A stretch of DNA of 39,186 bases, taken from positions 17,324-56,509 of the forward strand of contig JAUNVR010000010.1 in assembly GCA_030537595.1 (NCBI GenBank). The letters are read 5' to 3'. The DNA comes from Eubacteriales bacterium (GTDB lineage Bacteria; Bacillota; Clostridia; Saccharofermentanales; DTU023). Below are positions 1 through 9,304 of the stretch, piece by piece (within the stretch, counting starts at the first letter, position 1; the number at the start of each line of letters is the position of its first letter). The position numbers were made by a program, and so were the translations under genes. The notes under the pieces are model-generated. The model saw only the letters and a list, made by a program, of their open reading frames with translations. It was not told where the DNA came from and ran no database searches.

Positions 1-1
1 G

Positions 2-1108
2 GAGCAAATTAAGGCCTCTCAGAGAATTCTCAAAAAGCTTCGCAAGGCAGCTTACAAAGCCCATACTTGGCCGACTATATACTTAATTATTTGTCAGGCT
101 TATTTTATCTACTATTTATTTACAGCCTTCGGGCGGGGTGATTTACAAGTTGATAATCTTTTAATGAGTATCGGCCTATCTTATCAATTGATTATGACGA
201 TTGAATTAGCCGTCGGTGACTTCGCCTTTTACATTGCTTACCAAATGAGCTTTATGGCTGACTACTATGAGTTTATGGAAAATCCCGAGCTCTTGCCGCC
301 CTCTGGTGATCGTCTGATGCCGGAAGGTCCTTTATCGATTGAGTTTAAAAATCTTTACTTCCGCTATCCAGGCTGTGAAAACTATGTTTTAGAGAATTTA
401 AATATGAAGATTGAGGCCGGGGAGACGGTTGCCCTAGTCGGTGATAATGGAGCTGGAAAGTCCAGTCTAATTAAACTGCTAGTTGGCCTCTATCGCCCGA
501 ATTCTGGGGAGATTCTAATTAATGGAATTAAGCTTGATGATTTCAATATCAGGGAGCGCAAAAAGATTTTTAATCCCGTGTTCCAAAGCGTTCTGCTTTG
601 GCCGGTTACGCTAAAAGAAAATGTGGCTGGGACTGAGCAAAATATTGATATAGCGAGGGTCTGGGATAGCCTCGAAAAATGTGGTCTAAAAGAACGGGTT
701 GAGGCGATGCCCCATGGCTTAGACACTTTATTAGATCGGGCTATTGATCCGGAGGCGATTGACTTATCCGGTGGTGAAAGCCAAAAGCTGGCGATTGCAC
801 GTGCCGTGTATAAAGACGGTCCGGTAACCATCTTAGATGAACCGACTGCGGCCTTGGATGCTTTGGCCGAGGCGGAAATCTATGAGAATTTACACTCTAT
901 TTCGGTGGCTAAAACCTCAATTTATATTTCGCACCGGCTCTCGAGTACGAAATTCTGTGATCGGATTTTCCTCTTGGCTGATCGGGCAGTAGCCGAATTC
1001 GGCAGTCACGCGGAATTAATGGCTCTGGGTGGTCGCTATCATGAGATCTTTCTAACCCAAGGTAAGTATTACCAGGAGGAGCAGGAGGCCAGAAATGCAA
1101 ACGCTTAA
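2..1108 (+). CDS. ABC exporter half-transporter, ATP-binding/permease (5' end cut off by window edge)
   Basis: The reading frame is open from base 2, so the ATG at 164 is internal and the true start lies outside the window; 368 codons remain. The first part encodes hydrophobic segments (about nt 65-125 and 164-260), the end of a transmembrane domain. It is followed by a complete nucleotide-binding domain: Walker A GDNGAGKSS (nt 440-466), Q-loop PVFQS, signature LSGGESQK, Walker B VTILDEPTAALD with the catalytic Glu, and H-loop ISHRLSS. The frame ends 14 nt inside the next ABC gene, so the two products probably form a heterodimeric exporter. The C-terminal tail (TQGKYYQEE) closely resembles that of the exporter subunit at 34032-35840, which suggests paralogous systems. 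The substrate is unknown; a peptide or drug is typical of the family. The ABC assignment is certain, the substrate is not. Confidence 0.93.
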   Translation, partial: EQIKASQRILKKLRKAAYKAHTWPTIYLIICQAYFIYYLFTAFGRGDLQVDNLLMSIGLSYQLIMTIELAVGDFAFYIAYQMSFMADYYEFMENPELLPPSGDRLMPEGPLSIEFKNLYFRYPGCENYVLENLNMKIEAGETVALVGDNGAGKSSLIKLLVGLYRPNSGEILINGIKLDDFNIRERKKIFNPVFQSVLLWPVTLKENVAGTEQNIDIARVWDSLEKCGLKERVEAMPHGLDTLLDRAIDPEAIDLSGGESQKLAIARAVYKDGPVTILDEPTAALDALAEAEIYENLHSISVAKTSIYISHRLSSTKFCDRIFLLADRAVAEFGSHAELMALGGRYHEIFLTQGKYYQEEQEARNANA

Positions 1109-2972
1109 ATCTCGGATTAAAATTTATTTCTTCCTGCTCGGCTTAACTTGGCGCGCTTCAAAGAAATTGGTTCTGGCCCTCATTGCTACCGGTGTCTCGC
1201 AGATTTTAAGACTTTTGATTAACGTCTTTATTCCCAAGTATTTAATTGATGGCTTAAGTGCTGGGCTGGAATTGAAGAACTACATTATCTGGGGTCTCTT
1301 CCTGCTCTTTTCTAATGTGGTCTTAGCTAGAATCCCAGGCTTTAGTATGGCCTTTGCGAAAAGTACTTTACGAGAGGTCGGGGATTACTTCAGTTATTTC
1401 ATGGCCGAGAAGGTGATGGACCTAGATTTTTCCTATATGGAAGATAAGGAGTATATCGGTCTGAAGGAGCAGGCGGATTTTCTGCTCGTCTATATGCGCC
1501 CACATGTTTCCATGATCATCTACTCCATCGACCTGATGAAGGCTGCTGGTGTGGTGCTCTCAGTGCTGGCGATTGCCTTAAGCTTTAGTCTCCCCTTGCT
1601 CTTGATACTTCTTTTGCTAGTCCTGATTCAGATGCAGCAGGGACGGAGGAGTGTTCGTGCTGTCAATCGATTTGTCCAGGCTCTAAAGGTCTATAATGCG
1701 AAGATTATGGCCCGAGTCCGCTTTGCGCATTACCCGGATAAGCAGATGGATGCGCGGCTTTTATGTCGAGAAGCTTTCTTTTCCGATCGCTACTATGATG
1801 TGATTAAAGAAACTTTAAAGGATATGGAAGCGGTGGATCGGCAACAGGGCTTATCCCTGGGCGTCATTGCAGCAATTAACGTAATTGGTGAGGCGCTTTG
1901 CTATGCCTATACTGCGATTCGTGCCGTGTCCAATCTACTCGGACCCCAGATTAGCCTGGGTTCCTTTGCCATGTACGTCTCGGCCTTAACTCAGTTCAAT
2001 GCCAATTTTGTCCAGCTCAGTATGTCAACCATGAACCTCAGTAATTCAATTGCGATAGCTGAGCCGCTCTACGAGTTTATGACCTTACCCCGTAAAAAAA
2101 CGGGTGCAGTTGAAGAGATTGACTTTAAGCTCTTGCCGCCAGAAGAGGCCGCTGCATTAAAGCTGAGGCAGGAAGTGGAGACCTCTACTGTAGAGCCGCA
2201 GCCAGTTCCGGATGCGATAGAGGAGCTGCGCTTTGAAGGCGTGTACTTTAAGTATCCTGCGGGCAGCGAATATGTCCTGCGTGACTTTTCTGCAGTCATT
2301 CGGCGCGGTGAAAAGATTTCTATCGTAGGTCTCAACGGGGCAGGAAAAACCACAGTGGTTAAACTTCTGATGCGTTTGTACACGCCCCAGGCCGGTACGA
2401 TCAAGCTAAATGGGATCGACATTCAAAGCTTTGAGGTCGAAGAATACCAGGCTAAGGTCTCAGTCATCTTCCAGGATTACAAGCTCTTTAATCTCTCAAT
2501 TGCTGAAAATATTGCCTGCGTGAAGGATTATGATCCTGAACGCATCGCTGCGGTGCTTAAAGAAGTCGGGCTGGATGCTGCTGTGGCAGCTCTGCCCCAG
2601 GGTGTAGACAGTATTCTGGGCAAGGATTTAGTAGTCGGTGGAATCGAGCTTTCCGGAGGTGAGCGCCAGAAGATCGCCATTGCCAGGGCCTTATATAAGA
2701 ATGCGGAGCTGGTTATTCTTGACGAGCCGACCTCGGCCCTAGATCCGAAGAGTGAGGCGGAAATTTACGAGAATTTCTACCAGCTAACAGCTAATCGAAC
2801 GGCGATTTTTATCTCCCATCGCCTGAGCTCATCACTCTTTTGTGATAAGATACTCCTGCTTCAGGACGGACGAGTTCAGGACTTTGATACGCATCAGAAG
2901 CTGATGCAAAAAACTGACAGTCTCTACTATAAGATGTTCACGACTCAGCAACAGAATTATCTTCTAGAATAA
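1095..2972 (+). CDS. ABC exporter half-transporter, ATP-binding/permease
   Basis: This 625-residue protein has a transmembrane domain (about residues 10-330, with strongly hydrophobic stretches near 25-50, 64-80, 150-178 and 255-300) followed by an ATPase domain. Walker A GLNGAGKTT is at 412-420, with Q-loop VIFQDY, signature LSGGERQK, Walker B LVILDEPTSALD and H-loop ISHRLSS. The linker between the domains (about 331-376) is longer than usual and rich in Glu, Pro and Ala. The ATG at 1095 has an AGGAGG site 7 nt upstream and lies inside the end of the preceding ABC gene, so translation is probably coupled and the two subunits probably pair. Both subunits keep the catalytic Glu and His, so neither ATP site looks degenerate by these residues. 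The closest relative in the window is the subunit at 35827-37674. An intrinsic terminator follows. Confidence 0.93.
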   Translation: MQTLKSRIKIYFFLLGLTWRASKKLVLALIATGVSQILRLLINVFIPKYLIDGLSAGLELKNYIIWGLFLLFSNVVLARIPGFSMAFAKSTLREVGDYFSYFMAEKVMDLDFSYMEDKEYIGLKEQADFLLVYMRPHVSMIIYSIDLMKAAGVVLSVLAIALSFSLPLLLILLLLVLIQMQQGRRSVRAVNRFVQALKVYNAKIMARVRFAHYPDKQMDARLLCREAFFSDRYYDVIKETLKDMEAVDRQQGLSLGVIAAINVIGEALCYAYTAIRAVSNLLGPQISLGSFAMYVSALTQFNANFVQLSMSTMNLSNSIAIAEPLYEFMTLPRKKTGAVEEIDFKLLPPEEAAALKLRQEVETSTVEPQPVPDAIEELRFEGVYFKYPAGSEYVLRDFSAVIRRGEKISIVGLNGAGKTTVVKLLMRLYTPQAGTIKLNGIDIQSFEVEEYQAKVSVIFQDYKLFNLSIAENIACVKDYDPERIAAVLKEVGLDAAVAALPQGVDSILGKDLVVGGIELSGGERQKIAIARALYKNAELVILDEPTSALDPKSEAEIYENFYQLTANRTAIFISHRLSSSLFCDKILLLQDGRVQDFDTHQKLMQKTDSLYYKMFTTQQQNYLLE

Positions 2973-3014
2973 GTTGCTGCTTTAAAAGTCTAAAGTTTTA
3001 AAAGTAAAGATCAG

Positions 3015-3053
3015 GCTCTATCTAGACTTAATCCCTCTATAGATAGAGCTTTT
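3015..3053 (+). terminator. Intrinsic terminator of the first ABC exporter operon
   Basis: The arms GCTCTATCTA (3015-3024) and TAGATAGAGC (3040-3049) form a perfect 10-bp stem with a 15-nt loop, followed by TTTT. It lies 42 nt after the ABC stop codon and just before the rpsL promoter, so it separates the exporter from the str operon. Confidence 0.8.
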
Positions 3054-3079
3054 CTATCTAAACAAAGCCCTGCTGGCAC

Positions 3080-3108
3080 TTGCCAAGTGAATTCCGATTT
3101 GCTATTAT
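3080..3108 (+). promoter_or_regulatory. Sigma-A-type promoter of the str operon (rpsL)
   Basis: TTGCCA (3080-3085) and TATTAT (3103-3108) are separated by exactly 17 nt, which predicts a transcript start near 3115 and a leader of about 127 nt before rpsL. The -35 is embedded in a perfect odd palindrome CACTTG-C-CAAGTG (3077-3089), a possible operator. The same hexamer pair with the same spacing occurs upstream of ctsR. Confidence 0.75.
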
Positions 3109-3110
3109 TA

Positions 3111-3139
3111 ATTGCCTTGCCAGATTTAGGCAATTTTTT
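3111..3139 (+). promoter_or_regulatory. Terminator-like hairpin at the very start of the rpsL leader
   Basis: TTGCC (3117-3121, or the tandem copy at 3112-3116) can pair with GGCAA (3129-3133), directly followed by a run of six T (3134-3139). It lies within about 25 nt of the predicted transcript start. The stem is only 5-6 bp, so termination activity is uncertain; it could act as an early attenuator or simply protect the 5' end. Confidence 0.4.
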
Positions 3140-3152
3140 GTGAGCTTAAATT

Positions 3153-3204
3153 GCTCTCGAAAATTTGGCCTAATCTAAGTAAATCAGGCAAATTTGCACT
3201 GAGC
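3153..3204 (+). promoter_or_regulatory. Leader hairpin upstream of rpsL
   Basis: AAATTTGGCCT (3161-3171) pairs with AGGCAAATTT (3186-3195) over 10 bp with one bulged G, and GCTC (3153-3156) pairs with GAGC (3201-3204) at the base. There is no T-run after it, so it is not a terminator. It ends about 20 nt before the ribosome binding site. Ribosomal protein operons are often controlled by a product binding such a leader; that role here is an inference. Confidence 0.45.
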
Positions 3205-3241
3205 TTGAAGGCAAGAGATTTTAACGAAGGAGGAGTACCGG

Positions 3242-3664
3242 ATGCCTACATTCAACCAACTGGTGAAGCAAGGTCGGCACGTGAAACAGGAGAAATCCAA
3301 GTCGCCGGCATTGGGAGTTGGCATGAACACCTTAAAAAAGCGTCGTTCATTCTATAATTCCCCGCAAAAGCGCGGTGTTTGCACGGTGGTCAAAACAGAG
3401 ACCCCGAAGAAACCTAACTCAGCGCTCCGTAAGATTGCCCGTGTTCGCTTGACTAACCAGGCAGAAGTTTCAGCGTACATCCCGGGAATCGGCCACAACT
3501 TGCAAGAGCACAGTGTTGTCCTGATTCGTGGTGGACGTGTGAAGGACCTGCCGGGTGTGCGTTATCACATTGTGCGTGGCACATTGGACGCCGCCGGTGT
3601 CACTGACCGTAAACAGGGCCGTTCCAAGTACGGCGCAAAGAGACCTAAGAGCGCAACGCGCTAA
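3242..3664 (+). CDS. rpsL: 30S ribosomal protein S12
   Basis: The 140-residue protein matches S12 throughout: N-terminal [12 protein letters not shown], the PQKRGVC segment, the decoding-centre loop [11 protein letters not shown], the [14 protein letters not shown] stretch and [16 protein letters not shown]12 sits at the small-subunit decoding site and helps control accuracy. It carries the extra segment between the N-terminal arm and PQKRGVC that is usual in Bacillota and absent from E. coli S12. The lysines of the two loops where streptomycin-resistance changes usually arise (PKKPN and GGRVKD) are both present, so the sensitive-type sequence is kept. The ATG at 3242 has a strong AAGGAGG site about 9 nt upstream. 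It is the first gene of the str operon. Confidence 0.99.
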   Translation: MPTFNQLVKQGRHVKQEKSKSPALGVGMNTLKKRRSFYNSPQKRGVCTVVKTETPKKPNSALRKIARVRLTNQAEVSAYIPGIGHNLQEHSVVLIRGGRVKDLPGVRYHIVRGTLDAAGVTDRKQGRSKYGAKRPKSATR

Positions 3665-3697
3665 GACAGCTCACAGATCGGTTGACACGAATCAATA

Positions 3698-3732
3698 GAA
3701 GACCGGACTCCCTTAATATATCCGGCCTCTTC
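3698..3732 (+). promoter_or_regulatory. rpsL-rpsG intercistronic hairpin (candidate S7 control site)
   Basis: GAAGA-CCGGA (3698-3707) pairs with TCCGG-CC-TCTTC (3721-3732), giving a 10-bp stem with a 2-nt bulge and no T-run. A smaller hairpin CGGC-TAGA-GCCG (3769-3780) follows just before the rpsG ribosome binding site. In E. coli, S7 represses its operon by binding the rpsL-rpsG gap; the equivalent role here is inferred from position only. Confidence 0.4.
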
Positions 3733-3804
3733 GACGTGTAACACAATTAACGTGAGTACCTTTGATTTCGGCTAGAGCCGCATAATCAAGAAAGGAGGGA
3801 AGCA

Positions 3805-4275
3805 ATGCCAAGAAAAGGCCGTGTCGCGAAACGCGAAATTCTTCCAGATCCCCAATATCATGATATTAAGGTTGCAAAACTGATTAATAATGTCATGTTG
3901 GATGGCAAAAAGGGCTTAGCCCAGAAAATTGTCTACGGAGCCTTCGACTTTATCGAAGAAAAATCCGGACAAAGTGCCATGGAAGTATTCAACAAAGCTT
4001 TGGAAAACGTCATGCCCCAGCTCGAAGTAAAAGCACGTAGAGTTGGTGGTTCTAACTATCAGGTCCCGGTTGAAGTCCGCCCTGAAAGACGTCAGACCCT
4101 GGCTTTCCGCTGGCTTGTCACTGCTGCAAGAGCTCGGAGCGAACGCTCGATGAGCCAACGTTTAGCAAATGAATTGTTAGATGCAGCAGAAGGCAATGGT
4201 GCCGCTTTCAAACGCAAAGAAGAAATGCATCGGATGGCTGAAGCCAACCGGGCCTTTGCCCACTTCCGCTGGTAA
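3805..4275 (+). CDS. rpsG: 30S ribosomal protein S7
   Basis: At 156 residues this has the normal bacterial S7 length and sequence: [16 protein letters not shown] at the N-terminus, [20 protein letters not shown], the [20 protein letters not shown] beta-hairpin region that reaches the E site, and the C-terminal [18 protein letters not shown]7 binds the 3' domain of 16S rRNA and starts assembly of the small-subunit head. The ATG at 3805 is preceded by AAAGGAGG. It is the second gene of the str operon, 140 nt after rpsL; that unusually wide gap holds a hairpin. Confidence 0.99.
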   Translation: MPRKGRVAKREILPDPQYHDIKVAKLINNVMLDGKKGLAQKIVYGAFDFIEEKSGQSAMEVFNKALENVMPQLEVKARRVGGSNYQVPVEVRPERRQTLAFRWLVTAARARSERSMSQRLANELLDAAEGNGAAFKRKEEMHRMAEANRAFAHFRW

Positions 4276-4397
4276 ATCCCTGCGGATTCGAAATTTAGAT
4301 TTAGAAAAAGATATCTTATACAGACTACGGTTGAGCCAGTACGGCCGATTAGAAAGACCGAGCTGTGCACAAACGTAGAAAAGGAGCTTAAATTAGT

Positions 4398-6467
<2,070 letters not shown>

Positions 6468-6501
6468 ATAAATTATATACTGAAGAAGATTGCCAAAAAA
6501 C

Positions 6502-6568
6502 GCTTAATATGACAAAATGTCCATTAAGCAAAATGACTGTGCATCAAGGCTTCAAAGCGAAGCTTGAT
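6502..6568 (+). promoter_or_regulatory. Two tandem hairpins in the tuf leader
   Basis: The fusA-tuf gap can form GCTTAAT (6502-6508)/ATTAAGC (6523-6529) with an inner GACA/TGTC helix closing an AAA loop. A second stem is ATCAAG-g-CTTC (6543-6553)/GAAGCTTGAT (6559-6568). The second stem ends only about 6 nt before the TAAGGAGG ribosome binding site. Neither is followed by a T-run. They may be processing or mRNA-stability elements that let EF-Tu exceed EF-G; this is an inference. Confidence 0.4.
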
Positions 6569-6591
6569 CAATCCTAAGGAGGATTATATCA

Positions 6592-7791
6592 ATGGGAAAA
6601 GCAAAATTTGAACGCACAAAGCCGCACGTCAACGTAGGAACCATTGGTCACGTTGACCACGGCAAAACCACTCTTACCGCAGCTATCACCAAGGTTCTGG
6701 CCTTGGCAGGCGGCAGTGAATTTACTGATTACGCAAACATCGACAAGACACCTGAAGAACGTGATCGTGGTATTACGATCTCTGCCTCACACGTTGAGTA
6801 CGAGACAGAAAACCGCCACTATGCTCACGTTGACTGCCCGGGTCACGCCGACTATATCAAGAACATGATCACTGGTGCAGCACAGATGGACGGCGCAATT
6901 CTCGTCGTATCAGCTGCTGACGGCCCAATGCCTCAGACCCGTGAGCACATCCTGCTCGCCCGTCAGGTTGGTGTTCCCGCTATCGTCGTCTTCTTGAACA
7001 AGTGCGACATGGCTGACGAAGACCTCATCGAGCTCTCCGAGATGACAGTCCGTGAGATCCTCGACGAATACGAGTTCCCCGGTGATGACACCCCAGTTAT
7101 CCACGGTTCAGCTCTGAAGGTTCTCGAGTCCAGCTCAGACGATATCAATGCCCCAGAGTACAAGTGCATTCTTGACCTCATGGCCGCAGTTGACGAGTTC
7201 ATTCCGACCCCCGAGCGTCCGACTGACCTGCCCTTCGCAATGCCAGTTGAAGACGTCTTCACCATCACTGGTCGTGGTACCGTTGCAACCGGTCGTATCG
7301 AGCGTGGTATGATCAAGGTCGGTGAGCCTGTTGAGATCGTCGGTCTCCAGGATGAGCCCAGAACCTCAGTCGTAACTGGTGTTGAAATGTTCCACAAGAT
7401 GATGGATCAGGGTGAAGCCGGTGATAACGTAGGTATCCTCCTGCGTGGTATCCAGCGTACCGATATCGAGCGTGGCCAGGTTGTTGCCAAGCCCGGTTCA
7501 ATCAAGCCCCACACCAAGTTCAAGGGCCAGGTCTACGTCCTGACCAAAGATGAGGGTGGCCGTCACAAGCCCTTCTTCAGCGGTTACCGTCCCCAGTTCT
7601 ACTTCCGTACAACTGACGTTACCGGTGTAGCAACCCTGCCCGAGGGCGTCGACATGTGCATGCCTGGTGACCACGTTACCGTCAGCGTCGAACTGATTAC
7701 CCCAATCGCTATTGAAAAGGGTCTGAAGTTTGCTATCCGTGAGGGTGGTCGTACAGTTGGTTCAGGTACTGTTACCGAAATCATCGAGTAA
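6592..7791 (+). CDS. tuf: Elongation factor Tu
   Basis: The 399-residue protein is canonical EF-Tu, which delivers aminoacyl-tRNA to the ribosome as a GTP complex. Visible motifs are GHVDHGKTT (G1), RGITI (G2), DCPGHADY (G3), NKCD (G4) and SALK (G5), followed by the two beta-barrel domains ending [11 protein letters not shown]. The ATG has TAAGGAGG about 10 nt upstream. The codon choice is visibly restricted compared with flanking genes (for example repeated GGT, CGT, AAG and GTT/GTC), as expected of a very highly expressed gene. It closes the str operon and is followed by a strong terminator. Confidence 0.99.
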   Translation: MGKAKFERTKPHVNVGTIGHVDHGKTTLTAAITKVLALAGGSEFTDYANIDKTPEERDRGITISASHVEYETENRHYAHVDCPGHADYIKNMITGAAQMDGAILVVSAADGPMPQTREHILLARQVGVPAIVVFLNKCDMADEDLIELSEMTVREILDEYEFPGDDTPVIHGSALKVLESSSDDINAPEYKCILDLMAAVDEFIPTPERPTDLPFAMPVEDVFTITGRGTVATGRIERGMIKVGEPVEIVGLQDEPRTSVVTGVEMFHKMMDQGEAGDNVGILLRGIQRTDIERGQVVAKPGSIKPHTKFKGQVYVLTKDEGGRHKPFFSGYRPQFYFRTTDVTGVATLPEGVDMCMPGDHVTVSVELITPIAIEKGLKFAIREGGRTVGSGTVTEIIE

Positions 7792-7823
7792 TTTAAGCTA
7801 ATCAGCTAATAAATTAAAAGATT

Positions 7824-7883
7824 AAAAGCTGCTTCGCAGTTCTGAGCTCAGAAGAGTAAGGGAATCAGCGAAGCAGCTTTTTT
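7824..7883 (+). terminator. Terminator of the str operon
   Basis: The arms AAAAGCTGCTTCGC (7824-7837) and GCGAAGCAGCTTTT (7868-7881) form a 14-bp perfect stem running into a T-run. The loop itself contains a perfect 12-bp palindrome TCTGAGCTCAGA (7841-7852), so the structure is a hairpin carried on top of a second stem. Confidence 0.88.
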
Positions 7884-7995
7884 GTGTTATTCTATAGCTG
7901 TAAATAAAGATTAGGATGCCCCTTTAAGTAGCGATCTAAAATACTTAGAGGAATCCCCTGATAGCCTTTATAGCTTTAGAACGAGAGGATTATAA

Positions 7996-9207
7996 ATGCA
8001 GCACGTAAGACAAATTACTGCGGACTTATTTTATGTCGGCGGTCTTGACCGCAGGCTTGATCGCTTTGAAAATCTCTTTCCAGTACCACAGGGAGTAAGC
8101 TACAACTCATATTTAATTAAAGATGAACATAACTGCCTCCTCGATGGGGTCGATAAGGCCATTGCTGAAATCTACCATGAGAACATTGAGGCCGCTCTGG
8201 CGGGTGAAAAACTAGATTATATGGTAGTCAACCATGTCGAGCCGGACCACTGCCAGACCATTCGCATGGTCTTGGAATTGCATCCGGAAACCGTCCTGGT
8301 CACCTCAGCAAGAGCCCTGCAGTTCCTGGAACAATTCTATCCCTTTGACTTCACGAGCAGGGCAAAGCTCATGAAGGAGGGTGATGTACTGGATCTGGGT
8401 CAGCACAAATTGGAGTTCATCGCCGCACCGAATGTGCACTGGCCTGAAGTGACCATGGTCTATGAACAAAGCGAAAACTGGCTTTTCTCAGCCGATGCCT
8501 TCGGCTCTTTTAAGGCCTTTGATGGCACGATTTTTGCTGATGAAACGAATTGGGAACGCGACTGGTTAGACGAGTATCGGCGTTATTACATTAATATCGT
8601 CGGGCGCTTTGGCCAGCCGGTGCAGAGAACTTTACAAAAGTTTGCGGATAAAGAGATCAAGCTTATTTTACCCCTCCATGGTCTAGTTTTTAGAACTCCG
8701 GAAAGTATTGAAAAAGCTATTTCTAAATATGACACCTGGAGTAAATATGAAGCAGAGGAAGCGGGCGTCGTCCTACTCTATGGTTCGCTTTATGAGAACT
8801 CGATGAACACTGCCGACCGCCTGGCTGCTGAATTGGCCAAGCGTGGGGTCAGGGGGATCCGGGTCTTTGATGTCGCGGGCACAGATTATTCGGAGATTAT
8901 CGCCGAGCTCTTCCGCTACTCCCATGCTGTCTTTGTCTGTAATAACTACAATACGGAACTTTATCCGAAACTAGATGCCTGCCTGAGAGAGCTAGTGATG
9001 CTCAATTGGGATAAGCGCAAGGTTTCAATTATTGGTAACGGTTCATGGGGTGGACGTGGCGTGCAAATTGCCCAGGAAATTCTAGCCAAGGCCAAAAATC
9101 TCGAATACATCATGGATCCAATTTTAACCAAGGGAGCCCTGAGCGAGGAACAGTTGCCGCAGCTTGAAGCCTTAGCCGATAGTATTGCCGCAGATATTGT
9201 GAAATAA
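7996..9207 (+). CDS. Flavodiiron protein (O2/NO reductase, FprA type)
   Basis: This 403-residue protein has the two-domain class A flavodiiron layout. The N-terminal metallo-beta-lactamase-like domain carries all diiron ligands: H80, E82, D84 and H85 in HVEPDH, H148 in NVHWPE, D167 in SADAFGSF and H228 in LPLHG. The C-terminal flavodoxin-like domain (about 257-400) begins with VVLLYGSLYENSMNTAD, the FMN phosphate loop. Such enzymes reduce O2 to water or NO to N2O with electrons from rubredoxin or similar carriers, protecting anaerobes. O2 and NO specificity cannot be told apart from sequence. The ATG has an AGAGGAT site. It stands alone, after the tuf terminator, with a shared terminator downstream. 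No rubredoxin gene is adjacent. Confidence 0.93.
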   Translation: MQHVRQITADLFYVGGLDRRLDRFENLFPVPQGVSYNSYLIKDEHNCLLDGVDKAIAEIYHENIEAALAGEKLDYMVVNHVEPDHCQTIRMVLELHPETVLVTSARALQFLEQFYPFDFTSRAKLMKEGDVLDLGQHKLEFIAAPNVHWPEVTMVYEQSENWLFSADAFGSFKAFDGTIFADETNWERDWLDEYRRYYINIVGRFGQPVQRTLQKFADKEIKLILPLHGLVFRTPESIEKAISKYDTWSKYEAEEAGVVLLYGSLYENSMNTADRLAAELAKRGVRGIRVFDVAGTDYSEIIAELFRYSHAVFVCNNYNTELYPKLDACLRELVMLNWDKRKVSIIGNGSWGGRGVQIAQEILAKAKNLEYIMDPILTKGALSEEQLPQLEALADSIAADIVK

Positions 9208-9251
9208 GCTAGTCGATTAATCGCCGCGAGTTTGGCTGAATTTAACAAATT

Positions 9252-9288
9252 AAAAAAGGCCGACGGATTATTTATCCGCCGGCCTTTT
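9252..9288. terminator. Bidirectional terminator between convergent genes
   Basis: AAAAGGCCGACGGAT (9254-9268) and ATCCGCCGGCCTTTT (9274-9288) form a 15-bp stem with one A-C mismatch around a 5-nt loop. A-rich on the left and T-rich on the right, it can end transcripts from both the flavodiiron gene (plus) and the permease gene (minus). Confidence 0.85.
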
Positions 9289-9304
9289 CTGCTTTAGCTT
9301 GAAC

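Noticed and set aside
164-1108. ATG at 164 as the start of the first ABC gene
   Set aside because: The frame is open to the window edge and the upstream codons encode a membrane helix that continues the domain, so the ATG is internal.
3151-3357. 68-codon frame overlapping the rpsL leader and start
   Set aside because: It overlaps the S12 gene in another frame and has no ribosome binding site; it covers the leader hairpin.
7882-7942. Promoter for the flavodiiron gene
   Set aside because: TTGTGT with TAAAGA, and TAAAAT at 7937, were considered, but none has a convincing partner hexamer at the right distance.
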